Part shown: one piece after another, positions 33,444 to 51,713 of the stretch
Layout of the letters: each line of letters starts with the position of its first letter
How positions within the stretch are numbered: the first letter of the stretch is position 1
Assembly (NCBI GenBank): GCA_949130485.1
Contig: OX422186.1
Location: 4,993,792-5,057,791 of the forward strand
DNA length: 64,000 nt
Direction: 5' to 3'
Origin: Agelas oroides
Lineage: Eukaryota; Porifera; Demospongiae; Agelasida; Agelasidae
Translations under genes and position numbers: made by a program
The notes under the pieces: generated by a model
Told to the model about the DNA's origin: nothing
Seen by the model: the letters and a program-made list of their open reading frames with translations, nothing else
The model's database searches: none

Positions 33444-35830
33444 CTAAACATATATACAAGAAGCAACATATGTAAAAAAAAAAAAATTATGAAGAATTAA
33501 AATAACGTTGCAGTGCACGGGAAAGCCTAATCTAGATGTAACATTCCTCACAGAATCAGGCAGGGAGTTCCATAGCTTAGCGCCTGAGATTTCAAAAGAG
33601 TTCTTATAGACGTCCGTTCTTGGCCGATGTAAATAAAGTTTGGAGGCTCCTCTGGTTCTTGAGTTGCCCATGTCAGACTGCTTGATAAATTTTTCATGAA
33701 GGTAGGCTTTTATGGATGCACTTATGTATTGTTTTAGGGTCAGCAAATTTCTCCTTTGGGACAATGTAGTCCAGCCTAACTTCTCCCTCATCTCAGTTCC
33801 TGTAGTGCTCCAAGGAGATTTGAGGATGTATCTCATGCCCCGATTTTGAATAGTTTCAACCTTAGTTTGCAAATGTTTTGAACAACGATCCCATACTACA
33901 CAACAGTAGTCAACATGGGGTTGTAGTACAGCCTCTTGCGGGTCTCCTGTGGTAGGTCCCGGCTAGTCCTACTCAGTCTTCTCAGAGCCAGTAAACACTT
34001 TGCCCGTTCATCACATGTTTCTTCCATTCCAGGTTAAACTATCAAGCTGAACTCCAAGGTACTTCACTGATGCTTTCGGTAGGAGTTCCACACCGTCAAA
34101 GTGACATAGAAGAATCTCTGAATTCTTTCTCTCTTCTTCTTCCCAAAATCATCAGGTTGGTTTTCTTCAGATTAACAGTGAGTCCATTACAGTTGAACCA
34201 CTGTAATAATGACTGGGCATCCTCTTGTAGCACTTGTATAGAGTCGTTAACATTTGCTCCTCCATAGTACAGTGTGGTGTCGTCTGCATACATGTTCACT
34301 GAGCTTCTACTGATGACTGTAGGTAGATCATTCACAAACATGACAAACAAAAGGGGGCCCAGAATAGAACCCTGAGGGACTCCAAGTCTAGGGACTAACC
34401 ATGATGAGGAAGAGTGTCCACTGATAACCCTCTGAAGTTGGTTTTCCAAATAGGCCTGAAACCACATTTTTTCTTCATCCCTCACTCCAAAGAACATATC
34501 TAACTTCTCTAAAAGGAGTTCATGGTCAATGGTGTCAAAAACCTTACTGAGGTCCACAAAGAGGGCCGAGACAATGTGGTCCCTATCCAGCTCCTTGCGC
34601 CAGTCGTCCATAGTTTTTGATCAGAACATCCTGAGTTGAATGCCCTGGTCTAAATCCTGACTGGTGTGGTGTTAGGAGAGAATGTTCCCGCAGGAAGTCA
34701 TAAAGCTGGTCGAAAACAATACGTTCGAGTATCTTAGCCACAATAGGGAGAACTGAGATAGTTATTCATATTGGTCTCGTCCCCACCCTTATGGACCGGG
34801 GTTACATTGGCACTTTTCCATTCCCTAGGTAGGGTAGCAGATGTAATACTCTGGTTGAACAGACCACAGAGGGATGGAGCCAGTGTAGTTCCTGGTTGAA
34901 CAGACCACAGAGGGATGGAGCCAGTGTAGTTCCTGGTTGAACAGACCACAGAGGGATGGAGCCAGTGTAGTTCCTGGTTGAACAGACCACAGAGGGATGG
35001 AGCCAGTGTAGTTCCTGGTTGAACAGACCACAGAGGGATGGAGCCAGTGTAGTTCCTGGTTGAACACACCACAGAGGGATGGAGCCAGTGTAGTTCCTGG
35101 TTGAATGGAGCCAGTGTAGTTCCTGGTTGAACACACCACAGAGGGATGGAGCCAGTGTAGTTCCTGGTTGAACAGACCACAGAGGGATGGAGCCAGTGTA
35201 GTTCCTGGTTGAACAGACCACAGAGGGATGGAGCCAGTGTAGTTCCTGGTTGAACAGACCACAGAGGGATGGAGCCAGTGTAGTTCCTGCTAGCTTTAGA
35301 GCTCTGGCACTGATCCCATCACAACCCATTGCCTTCCTCATGTTAACGTTGGAAAGGAGTTCTACCACTGTTCTTTCCTCCACCAGCTTAAAGGTGAATT
35401 GGACTGGGACGGCACTGTCTTTCCGTGCTAGGCGAGGGGATGTGTTAGCAGCCATGGCTTGGGTGTGGTAGATGAAGAAAGAGTTAAGAGCCTCAGCTGT
35501 ATCCTGACTGTCTGATATTTTGCCATCCTCGGTTTGCAGGAGCTGGATGTGCGGTTGCACTTGTCTTCCCAACAGCCTGTTGACTTCTAGCCATAATTTC
35601 CGAGGATGCTTCTTGGCCTGGTGTATAACACCCTCAAGATATTCTCTTTTGCAGTGCCTCATTTCACTCGTGACAAAATTTCTCACCCTCCTGAATTCAA
35701 TCCAGACATGTTCATCTTTGGTTTTCTTTGCTTTCTTCCACAGGTGGTTTCTAATCTTCATCATCTCTATAGTAGGCTAAGTCCCGGTTCCTCAGATGCC
35801 TTGCTACCAACTAGCATGGAAGGGGCTTAG
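33444..35830 (-). mobile_element. Degraded, 5'-truncated LINE (RT and C-terminal region)
   Basis: Minus-strand frames give, in order, a linker region (35764 down: WKKAKKTKDEHVWIEFRRVR, LWLEVNRLLGRQVQPH), GISARALKLAGTTLAPSLCG near 35.3 kb, a tandem array, TLPREWKSANVTPVHKGG near 34.8 kb, the RT core (34611-34096: LFVDLSKVFDTIDHELLLEK, LGVPQGSILGPLLFVMFVND, MYADDTTLYYGG) and the C-terminal domain (33872-33444: RGMRYILKSPWSTTGTEMRE, FEISGAKLWNSLPDSVRN). The endonuclease is missing and several frame breaks separate the blocks. Motifs place it with CR1/jockey-like LINEs. It is a different lineage from the copy at 22.5-25.6 kb. Confidence 0.85.
34852..35289. repeat. 41-bp tandem array inside the LINE RT region
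   Basis: Ten full copies and one 26-bp copy of a unit containing AGACCACAGAGGGATGGAGC. Unit starts are spaced exactly 41 bp apart (34861, 34902, 34943, 34984, 35025, 35066, 35133, 35174, 35215, 35256), with the short copy near 35104. Two copies have ACACC for AGACC. The unit derives from the RT segment LAPSLCGLFNQ, and copies are nearly identical. Confidence 0.95.
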
Positions 35831-36272
35831 TGAGCTGTGGGTTAAGAATAAACACTTAAGACTTACTTGGTAGTGATTTGATTGTTGGTGTCGGGAGCAA
35901 GGCTATACTCCTGTGCAGGACATTTCAGCCAGCCCCATACCACATGCATCTGCTACACTGGGATGATCTGTACGTGTTCCACGCAATCTGGGAATAGTGA
36001 GTCCAAACAAAATACAAAATTTATAATCAAAAAAGTAATACAAGCTTAAACTACCAAATTTCACACAATCATAGAATAAACCAACTTTTATCACAAGTAT
36101 ACATGTAATAAACCAGGAATCACAAAAAAGTTTGGAAAATAGACTGCATTAGCTGGAGCCACCAACTAAAACTGTTGTCGGTGGCATGTGATATAGTTAG
36201 TACACTGAAAGAGTTTGTAACAAAAAAAGTACATAAACAAGAATAAAAAAACATTAAAAAATGTATAACGAA

Positions 36273-36485
36273 GTAGGGATGGCATGCCAAAAAGAATGCA
36301 AACAAGTTAGAAATGATATAAAAGTGAAGGGGGTATACAAAGCCCCATCCCTACATCTTTTCTTACTCTACACTGCCAGTGGTGTGAAAAAGATGTAGGG
36401 ATGGACGAGGTTTGTATACTACCTTCACTTTTACCGGTATATCATTTCTAACTTGTTTGCGTACTTTTTGGCATGCCATCCCTAC
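36273..36485. mobile_element. 213-bp palindromic MITE with TAGGGATGG ends
   Basis: The left arm GTAGGGATGGCATGCCAAAA, then ATTAGAAATGATAT-like sequence and CCCATCCCTACATCTTTT, is repeated inverted up to 36485. Each arm carries an inner TAGGGATGG/CCATCCCTA boundary, as in the 27.86-28.93 kb element. A TA dinucleotide at both outer ends would fit a TA-targeting element. Confidence 0.8.
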
Positions 36486-36499
36486 TACATTGACGGTTA

Positions 36500-39190
36500 G
36501 ATATAGATCGAGTTTTATTTCTAGTGTACGGAATTGTGATCATGTGATGAAAACGCTCCATTGCCACCAATTCATGTACTCAGTGTCAATAAGAGCCACT
36601 AAACCGTCCTCCGTTCCAAGCTTCTCCTTCTGCAGGCTACTAGTGGTACAGTCACCTATCCAACAAGTTTCTCAGTCTTGTGTTACCTATGTCCAGCAGC
36701 AACTTTTGCTCTAGTGTTAACTACGACCAGCTTTATTTGCAGACAGATTTTCTGAAATATCCAAAGAATGGTAAATTCAAATCTTCTCCCTATGAACCCA
36801 AGCAACGAAACCCTTGACCTGCTCTCATAAACTTATCCTTTACCAAACAGAGGACAGTGATTTTGTTATTTCACGATTGCTCATCGAAACTAGATGGCTC
36901 TGCAAACATCATGTCGACTTTACCTTCAGGCTCTCCCATAAATTATGTCTGTGTAGCTATAATGCGGGAATTCCTTCAGCCTAAATGGCTTGCTTGCCAT
37001 CTACTTGCAACTCAATTGCTCACTTACCATAATTTAGAGCGGGAGAAAGCTTAATAGTGGCTTCAACCTGGCTATAGAGGCCAACAGAAATTTATGTTAT
37101 TGCTGCATCAGATGTAGTTAGTTAATTTTTTTAAACATAAGTCAAGTCTAAATATGGCTTGCCTGCCATTTGCTTGTAGGTTGATAGCTGACAGGACTAT
37201 AGCCTGGAGGGGAGAAAAGTTGGAACGGTGGTCGGTGTCAACATATAGCAGTTTAGGCCACTGGGTCGGTGTCAATTGACACTGCTAGGGATCAATACAA
37301 AGCGTTTCTTAACTCTACTGTGTTTAATAGTACAAAGAAGGGAGCATTGGCTAAGTCATAGAAATCAGTTCTTTTTCCCCTTCAAATTGCCAGGTGGTTA
37401 AATGTAGAACCTTCTTGATGCTGGTTTACACAGAAGCAATCTCTTACATGCATGTCAAAGTACCTGGCTACTGGGCATGTTCTGCAATATATTACAGAAG
37501 CTACAGTATACTGAATAGGAATCAGACGCCACCTTTAAATATATTTAAAGGTGGTGTCTGATTCCTATATTTAATTAACTCTGAATCTTCTTGTATCCTT
37601 GCATCTACATACTCTGCTGTCTTCAAATTCATACATAATACTGTACTTGTACAAAGGTAAAAAAACATGTGAGAAAGATTTGGAGCAACAGGGGTATTAA
37701 ACTCTCCCCCAGTGTGTGGTACAAACACTGTCATGAGCTATTGCTACTTCTTACCTTTATCATGAGGAAACCGAAAACAGTCAACCTGGAAACTTTATCA
37801 CTCACACCATGCTAGTGATATCCATTCGGGGGAACAGACATCACTAGAGAATTGTGTGTTCCAGAGCACACATATCACAGTGGTTGTGCACATGAGTGGA
37901 GTGTCTGAAACTCCAGCAAACAAACGTCACTCAGCAAAGAGTGGTTGACTTGAGGCTCTGGATGTGCAAACCCCCTCTTTGGCAGAAACAAGCTGTTCAT
38001 ACCTATTAAGGATTAAGTTAGCAATATAAACTTTTAAAAAAGCTACAGGTCTCCAAACAGATTTGAAGGGCAAATTTCTGTTTACCCCCAACATCATTAC
38101 TTCACTGTACAGATACCGGTATACAGTCAATTAGTTTTCAGAAAAACATATTGTTTCAGGACGGTTAGTGAAATGGAAGTGTTACACATAAGACCAATGC
38201 ACCATACAACTCACTCACACTCACCCCACATGCAATGCATTGCATTCTTGTGCACTTGCACATCTCTATGCAAGTATAAAATATGTTGAGTTGTTGCCGT
38301 GTGGCGAACAGCTACTGTGAACATAATACTGACCAGGGAAAAAGCTACTGACAAATATGATGGAAACAGAGAAACCATCTGTGCTATAAGATCACGTTTT
38401 ATAAAAGCACACCAGTACATACTATTTTGTAGTCTCTACAGGCAAACAGCACAGTCCATGTTCACATACCCCTCATTGTGTTATAAGCACTCTGATGAGC
38501 CAATCTGCTGCAGTGTTCTAACCAAGGGGAGGAGGCAAGGTGACTGTCACTTTGACCTCTGGGTCCTAGTCCTAGTGCCCCATCTTAGTACGGCTGTCAC
38601 CAGTAAACAATGTTAACAAGAGTTACTGTAACTTTCCCTTCTGTTCAGCTAAATGATTTTCTTGTATACACTGAGACGTGATTATCTCTAACTTCATAGA
38701 TCAGCATTGATTTTAAGATCAGGTGACAGAATCCCAACTCTTATTATTTTGTAAGATTGCTAGGGTCTGTAGCTACAGCTATGAATTTTGTCATCTGGAG
38801 GCTTTCTTCCACAGTGCATGTACACTAACACTTCACTTGTATTATAAATCTGAACTCTAGTTGTAGATTTTCCATTTCAAAACAATCTTAAGAATCCCAG
38901 CACAGCACATTACAGATCAGCCATGAAAGGACTGGACTGCCCCACATACCTAAAAAACAAAGCACTTGCATAGGTATATAGGGTATATCTATATAATTAT
39001 GCTGAATATAATTATTATTGATGTTCACCTGGATTCATGCTATACAGCTAAGCATAAAAGAAAACAACCAAAAGGCAATATCACTTGTCCAGAACACACA
39101 TTTTACAAAAATAATAACAATAAAAGCAAGTTGCTATGACAGTATAGGCCATCAGCAGGATTGCAACACCAAAAGCAAAGAGATAGAGAA
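36500..39190. other. No supportable gene
   Basis: AT-rich sequence with no splice-consistent exon. It contains a 54-bp palindrome (37515-37568) and, near 38.19-38.26 kb, a short stretch (CACCATACAACTCACTCACA and following) that also occurs near 13.59-13.65 kb, so it is a dispersed repeat fragment. Confidence 0.4.
37515..37568. repeat. 54-bp near-perfect palindrome
   Basis: ATAGGAATCAGACGCCACCT and its inverse meet at a central TTTAAATATATTTAAA with one mismatch. It would form a strong hairpin. Flanking duplications are not evident. Confidence 0.85.
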
Positions 39191-39195
39191 CAGAA

Positions 39196-45213
<6,018 letters not shown>

Positions 45214-45990
45214 CTAGTATGTGTTCATGTGTGTTATACAACAATGTCACATTTATACAAAGGGAGCATACAAATTTATGCCTAGTACAAAGACTAAAAC
45301 ACACAGGGACAAGCAATGCTAATTGAGGAGTTTACACAATCTTTTGACCTTATATGGAAAGCCTGTTATTACAAGTAATGGTACAGCACTTCAAAACAAA
45401 CCATGAAGCTCTAAGCGTGCTAGTAATCCAAAGCATCATTCACTTCAGTTCTTTTCATTTTTGGACAAATTGTAATCTTTAACCACGCATTTAATTTCCA
45501 AAATATGGTATACTCAATACTCTTGAGGGAACCGCTGGAAACCTGACACATCCAGGCCAAGAATTCAGACAGGAGTCACTCTTCTATCTCAACTGTGTAC
45601 AAGTCAGTTGCACCATGTCAAAACCTTTCTTTGCCTCAACTACACATTCTTATTGTAAATGCCCTTCTGTGAATGGAATGGCGGGTGGATTAGCTGTATA
45701 AGCACATTACTTGAGTGGATACTCTTCCTATCCACCACCTCAGCCTCTGGATCAGATATTTGCTGACATACTGTTTCCTATTTTATGACAGGCCTCAAAT
45801 GTTAACACTTGCATAGAAATCTGGTAGTTTTGAGCTCTTCATAGACAAGGGTGGACTTGATGCTTTAGAGATAGGCTCCGTACCAGCAGAGAAGTGAGGT
45901 TGGTTATTTAGACACAAGGTGAAAAGCATATGACCACCTTTGTGCTTGGCTATAGAAAGCCATTTCTTGCACAAATGGCTTAAACAACCG

Positions 45991-46450
45991 CTTCTTGATA
46001 CTTTAAGACGGTCTAAATGCTTCTTGATACTTCAAGACAGTCTAAATGCTTCTTGATACTTTAAGACTGTCTAAATGCTTCTTGATACTTCAAGACCGTC
46101 TAAATGCTTCTTGATACTTCAAGACCGTCTAAATGCTTCTTGATACTTCAAGACCGTCTAAATGCTTCTTGATACTTTAAGACTGTCTAAATGCTTCTTG
46201 ATACTTCAAGACCATCTAAATGCTTCTTGATACTTCAAGACCGTCTAAATGCTTCTTGATACTTTAATAAGACTGTCTAAATACTTCTTGATACTTTAAG
46301 ACGGTCTAAATGCTTCTTGATACTTTAAGACGGTCTAAATGCTTCTTGATTCTTTAAGACGGTCTAAATGCTTCTTGATACTTTAAGACGGTCTAAATGC
46401 TTCTTGATTCTTTAAGACGGTCTAAATGCTTCTTGATACTTTAAGACGGT
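45991..46450. repeat. 29-bp minisatellite, about 16 copies
   Basis: The unit CTTCTTGATACTTTAAGACG plus GTCTAAATG repeats head to tail. Variant positions (TTTAAGACG, TTCAAGACC, TTTAAGACT) form sub-blocks, and one copy near 46262 carries a 3-bp insertion. Each unit holds a small inverted repeat (CTTGATACTTTAAG). Confidence 0.97.
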
Positions 46451-46459
46451 CCAAACGAG

Positions 46460-48330
46460 AATATGAGTAGTTTATTTAGGTATCAGAGATTAATCATGTA
46501 AGACAACCATAAAGGAATCTAGTCAAGATAACCTTACAACCACTATTCTTAGCCAGCGAACATCACCAGACAGTGAGGAGGTAAGGAAGAGCAAGTATAC
46601 ACATGCATGGTACAGGTTTTAGGTTTGTATTGTTCCCCCTTTACTTATTTACTGCAATTTGTCAGTATATCCAGCACAGTCTGCTCTGACCGCATTGTAC
46701 TTTCTTGATCAGATACAGTGGGTACTAATTGTTCGCTGTTTGAGTTTGTGTGACTACTGCTTGAGGGTGTATCTACTCAAGAGCAGTATTTAGGAAAGTC
46801 TGGGACAATCAGCTGACTACTTATCAACGTATGGGCGAAACAGCCTGGTTCATGGCAGGATGATATAGGCCAGCAGTAGTACATGCAGCCTCTGGGTTCT
46901 GGTATCAAGGCTAGTTATAGAAACTGGGCACAGAACACAAACTGCCCAAGCTCTAGCTCGGTGACTGTCATTAGCAGCTGTTGGTACAGTATTCAGGTAC
47001 CTTGTATACCAGCCAAGACTACTATTTGAGGGCAGTGTCCATTTCCACATCTCGCTGCAAAAGGCAGGCCTAGCCAATACCAGGTCTCATCAGCTGCACT
47101 GGAGTAACTGAGGGATGGGGGCTGCTATCTTGTACTAAAAACGAAGTTGCATGGCTGGCCTTATACCTGTATAACAGGTAGAAGCTCATGCTTGTGCAAG
47201 ACATAGTTTAGGAATCAGACTGGCTTACATTTTATGCAATTTATGGTTTTAGTGCATGCTCCACTGGGCACCTCTAGTCAATATACAAATGATGTGTACA
47301 CTCTAACCTGTTTGGTTGTCAAACGAGCTTGAGGTTCACCTTGCTGCTGTAATAAAATCAGAATGTGTGCAGTACACAAGGAGTATTACACAACATCTCA
47401 CCTTCCTGCACCAATGTACCCTCAGTGTAACATACATGCACTACTAAATCGTAGCAATTACTTAGTCTTGTCCCCAGACCTCATCTCTCATGTGAAAAAA
47501 CAGTATGGTGAATCAAGTCGAATTTCTTGGAGTAGCTTTTGCGACTAGTGTAACCTAGCAAAGTTTAAACAGTTGTTTCATGGTATATTCCTACTTGAGT
47601 ATCCCAACACTTTTTTATAGCAGGTGTGTTGCAAAATCTTACAACCCCATTGGTCTTTACCATATTTTGGTAGTAGGCCCAAGAAATTCATTCACTAAAC
47701 CGTTTCTTGCCAGGTACACGTGGTCTGGACACAAAACTAGCAATGCCTTGACGAATGATCCACCGCAGTTGTTTCATATACCGCAGGAAGTTGTAAAATG
47801 CTTTCCAAACTACCTGGCTGTCTACAATCACTGGACTGGTGGACTGACATTAAAAATCATTTTTGCACTTTCTAATGAGACTCACTCGCCTATGGAGTTA
47901 TATGGAACCCTGCAGCCTCTCTGTAGCTATACTGTGGTCCTGGAGCAAATAATTTACTAGGCCTTAAGTATTAGTGAAAGTGTACCCACCATGTAATGGA
48001 TTTCTCATCCCATATGTTATAGTGCTGACTTCAGTGAAAGAGGTCATCGTTACACAATATGGTGTCACTGTAATGCTCTAGCCTCATTCCCAGGCACTCA
48101 TTTGAAAAATCCAATTTTTCAAGCAAGTGCCTGGAAACGACTCCCGGCTCACAGCAGTATTGCTCACGAAAAACAGAGCACAACACTGGACTTTGAGTTT
48201 CACCTACCGTTTGGTCCTATGACACAGCATTGAACACTCTGCCTATGGATCGAGTTGGTTGTTGTACTCTCCCCCCAATTCTTTGCGGTCTTACTTGTGA
48301 ACAAGATTAGACAGTTACCATGTGTCCCTA
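46460..48330. other. Mostly non-coding; contains one candidate small exon and a degraded MITE copy
   Basis: Apart from the 47.3 kb candidate exon, the only recognisable items are a degraded TAGTCTTGTCCCCAGACC-type element start at 47.46 kb and a TAGCCTCATTCCCAGGC-type start at 48.08 kb whose right end (CCTGGAAACGACTCCCGGCT) has decayed. Confidence 0.4.
47308..47346 (-). CDS. Candidate 39-bp internal exon
   Basis: Between acceptor TTTTATTACAG and donor GTTAGAG the sequence encodes QQGEPQARLTTKQ in phase 0. It follows the 49.5 kb first exon in phase (33 codons, phase 0) and shares its Gln/Thr/Glu-rich character. Whether both belong to the membrane protein gene at 39-45 kb is open, since the 45.2 kb exon needs an incoming phase of 1. 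Confidence 0.35.
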
Positions 48331-48334
48331 GACC

Positions 48335-49152
48335 TGGGTGTCTGTAATCACTGGACTGGACTACTGGACTGGACTACTGGACTGGACTACTGGACTCTAA
48401 TTTCAATGCACTAAAAACATTTTTAACAAGATGTAGAGTTGTATACTGCATTACCTTGGCATACAAAATTGCAGTAGGCCCACCTGTTCAGTGGTCTTGA
48501 ACTATTTTAACACATTAACAAGCCACTAGAGTCTGGCAACATTGAAGTTCCAGCACTAGCATTGTAAATGTGGCTTGGGACTTGTATAATCGACTCCTGT
48601 TGGCTACCTAGGATGCTGGCAGACTGACTAGAATGTAGGCACCATATTCGAGCACGCTTTGAAACATGCTGTGAGCTCTGCCACACACAAACTACAATTA
48701 AGCTCGTACCCAGGCCGTTAGTACAAACGGCCTAGCTGTAGCTTTGAGACGGTGTGGCCAGTCACCGTTGTAGACATGGTAGACCTAGGACTGTTTGAGA
48801 AAGAACGAGAGATCCTTGAGTTCTGGGTATCACTATTTCACTGTTATTGCTGAGTGCCTAAGCGTGAGCTCGAGGCTACTCAGTTTGCGTTTGTCTGTCC
48901 TTGTCCGCCACACTTGCATGGGCAAGTTGCTGCGCTGTAGCAGTAGCTACATCACTTATTGTACGTAAATAAGTACCTAAGGTACCTGTTTGCAGCAAAA
49001 TGGCTATCCTTGCAGATTGTTAGAGTGTATTATGCAACTCCACAGGTAGATAAATATTATTAGAGAGCATAAAAAATGTTTTTAGCACGTTGAAATTAGA
49101 GTCCAGTAGTCCAGTCCAGTAGTCCAGTCCAGTGATTATAGACGCCCCCTAG
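48335..49152. mobile_element. ~820-bp inverted-repeat element whose arms contain a 13-bp tandem repeat
   Basis: The left arm: GTGTCTGTAATCACTGGACT, then GGACTGGACTACT repeated three times, then CTCTAATTTCAATGCACTAA. The right arm is the inverse and ends GTGATTATAGACGCC near 49150. The number of 13-bp units differs between the arms (three versus two). The interior has no clear coding frame. Confidence 0.88.
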
Positions 49153-49470
49153 ACCTAGTCATCCCTATTCGTGATAAAGAGAAACGAGAGTCCTGAGCGG
49201 TCTCTGCCCCTGCAGCTTTTTGTGCAAATTCCCGTTTCCCGTTCCTTGCTCTTCCAGTTGCCCTTTTGAAACGGTTTAGTATACAACTTTCACTAGACTG
49301 GGTTCAGTGTGTATGCACTAAGTATCCTTCATAGCAAGTTTCGTTATATAAAACAAAATTTACTGCACTTTTAATAAGCACTCAAAATTGCTGCATTGAC
49401 TTCATACTTTGAGTACCAAACATCGCCATAATTAACAACTGCTATGCGAAACTATCCCCGCACCACCTAC

Positions 49471-49569
49471 CTCTGTCTCTGTGACGGCCTGGTTGCTGTG
49501 TACGGCTACAGTCACTGATTCAGCTGTCGCCGTCTTTGGAGTGATAGTTTCGTCCCGCTGTTCCGCCAT
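49471..49569 (-). CDS. Candidate first coding exon (MAEQRDETITPK...)
   Basis: Minus strand: AAACATGGCGG context, then 33 codons (MAEQRDETITPKTATAESVT then VAVHSNQAVTETE) ending at a GTAGGT donor in phase 0. The favourable start context, strong donor and Thr/Glu-rich cytoplasmic-type peptide suggest a real first exon. It is the most upstream exon on this strand before 50 kb and may start the membrane protein gene that ends at 39196. Confidence 0.5.
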
Positions 49570-49732
49570 GTTTCTCCAATTTTCACTGATGAGTTGCGAT
49601 CAACTATCGTCGATGGGCTTGAACGTCGCTAGAGCACTAACAGCAGTGAGTGCATGAGTTTTCCCCTTAGACCTTCTCGTATTGCGCATGCGGGCTTAAT
49701 GGCAGCTTATTTTTCGCATACAGGTCCCATAC

Positions 49733-49777
49733 TAGTCTCGGAACCAGACCCTTTTCGAGGGTCTGGTTCCGAGACTA
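49733..49777. mobile_element. 45-bp perfect hairpin element with 9-bp target-site duplication
   Basis: TAGTCTCGGAACCAGACCC, a short loop, and the exact inverse ending CCGAGACTA. The flanking 9-mers GTCCCATAC at 49724-49732 and 49778-49786 are identical. The ends match the larger TAGTCTCG elements at 57.7 and 58.1 kb, so this appears to be a minimal transposed derivative. Confidence 0.88.
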
Positions 49778-50074
49778 GTCCCATACCATGGTTTAAGAGT
49801 AGAATCACAGGTTTCTCTGCTACATTGTGGAAGTCCTGGGAACAAGGCCACATTATGACAGTTCAAAAGATACATTTTTCTGCATGTACAACTAAAATGT
49901 ACAAAAAACAAGTCTTTAAAATGTGCGATGCTTTAGGGCATGAATAGTAAGAGGGCTCTAAAAATTAATGCTACATTTGCAACATAGAAATAAATTCACT
50001 TTTACATGAACAATAGGTTGTGAAAAATAAGTCGCTTTGTGACGGCGTTGCTTGTATTCTATTGCACAGTAACC

Positions 50075-50115
50075 TGTGTGTGTGTGTGTGTGTGTGTGTG
50101 TAGTGTGTGTGTGTA
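50075..50115. repeat. (TG)n microsatellite
   Basis: About 20 TG units with one TAG interruption. Confidence 0.9.
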
Positions 50116-50119
50116 AGGG

Positions 50120-51690
50120 AATAAAATTGACATTCACTTTCATATGTGTCATCTCCATTGCCACCTTTTTGCAATGACTTCCAGGATGATTATGATGGTT
50201 GGCATGATACACACAGACAACTTTTTCGGAAACCTTCATGATCATACAGAGGGGGGTGGAAGCTAGTAACTGTGAGATAGCAGTCAGTGTTAATGTGAAC
50301 GACATAATCCTACAGACTGTCATAGAGGCTCATAGTGAAAAGTGAACTCAATTACACATGTAGTCCTTGTCCAAAACTTGCTCAGTAGCATACTGCTTGG
50401 TGAGTACTATAGATGGATGGCATGCTACTATATACATATGACCATCTCAGTGCAGTTAAGGCTGGCTCAACTTAGTTCAAAAAGTGTGCATGCATGGTGT
50501 TTTAAAGCCATTCTGATTGCTAACAGCTACACCCCTGGGTCTAGCAAAGCTAATATTTGTGTCCTACATACCCCAAAGAGTAACCACAAACACTCCGTTG
50601 TGAACACCAAGTAAATTGCAGCAATTTTGGCACCGTTGGAAATATTACCATCTGAAGAACACGAATGTGCCTGGAAACTGGGTACAGCACCCATCATAAA
50701 CCAAATAAAAGCCGAAAAGTGCCGATTTTTAGGCTAAAGTGGACTAACACTTGCGCATTACCACTAACTTGGCTTGTACGATTTATCTATGCGCTGTTTC
50801 TAACCGGATCCTAGTACAACAACTACTGCAGATAAATCGTTGAAAATTTCAGCTCAAGATAGCTTATTCTACAATCTGCAAAATGGCACAAAGTTACACT
50901 GTTCACTACCAGCCGGTTCAGTGCGGCTCGCATATGAATCTAACTTATGCCTAAAGCTGCCCGAGTACGTCAACAGTGAGCTATTAGCGAGCCCTCAGGT
51001 CCACTTCAGGAAATTCAGTGCTAGATCAAGCCAAGAGAGAGGGTAAAAGGTCAGCTCGTCGATCTTCAGGCTGTCAGACCTGTTACAGATAGTAATTGGA
51101 CTCTGTACCATCGCTAGCATAGAGATAGTAGCACTAAAAAAAAAAAAGCTACCGCCACGTGCATGTCATCCTTTCCACTGTACTCCAAGCATTTAGATTT
51201 ACACACGAGACACTCGCTGAGGCTAGCTATGGTGACGCCACAGCTTGTACTGGTGTAAGTTACACAGCCTACTTCGCACGACCTACGTGGCAAACACAGA
51301 ACCACACCTAAGGCTTCTACACTAATTGCAAATGCAGCAGCACTGTGTGTGATGAGATATAACAAATCTGATTGGTCAAGCATTCAAAGCTCTGTAATCT
51401 AACAGGTAGAGAGCATGAAAATAAGCAAATGTGTACCAAGTAAGGGACTTATAGTAAACATGGGGTGTGGCTTCATATCTGGAGGGCAAGAGTCTAGTTT
51501 TGTGTTTGGTGCAGTTGAGTACAAATACAGGCAAGGAAGTGCTACATTGAGCACTTTACCATTAGTACTAATAGGTAAAAGAAGCTGCTTCTCTCAAGGT
51601 GAAAGGTCCACTGTACAGCTGCCTCTTGGTCCTGCATTTGCCCTCTGGAATTAGGATACATAATTGATATTTGATAAACCATCAACAACA
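50120..51690. other. No confident gene
   Basis: A minus-strand frame at 51114-51383 is Cys-rich (VLCLPRRSCEVGCVTYTSTS, SECLVCKSKCLEY) with a hydrophobic end, but it has no signal peptide, splice support or family resemblance. It is noted here only as a low-probability small secreted or membrane peptide. Confidence 0.3.
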
Positions 51691-51713
51691 TGAACTAGCA
51701 ACTCACTTCAGCT

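Noticed and set aside
34096-34611. Independent small reverse transcriptase gene
   Set aside because: Flanking frames supply the rest of the same LINE, so it is one block of a degraded element.
34861-35289. CRISPR-like array
   Set aside because: Units are contiguous with no spacers, and they derive from the RT coding sequence of a eukaryotic LINE.
51114-51383. Cys-rich minus-strand peptide
   Set aside because: No signal peptide, splice sites or family match, and it depends on a poly(A) run encoding FFF.
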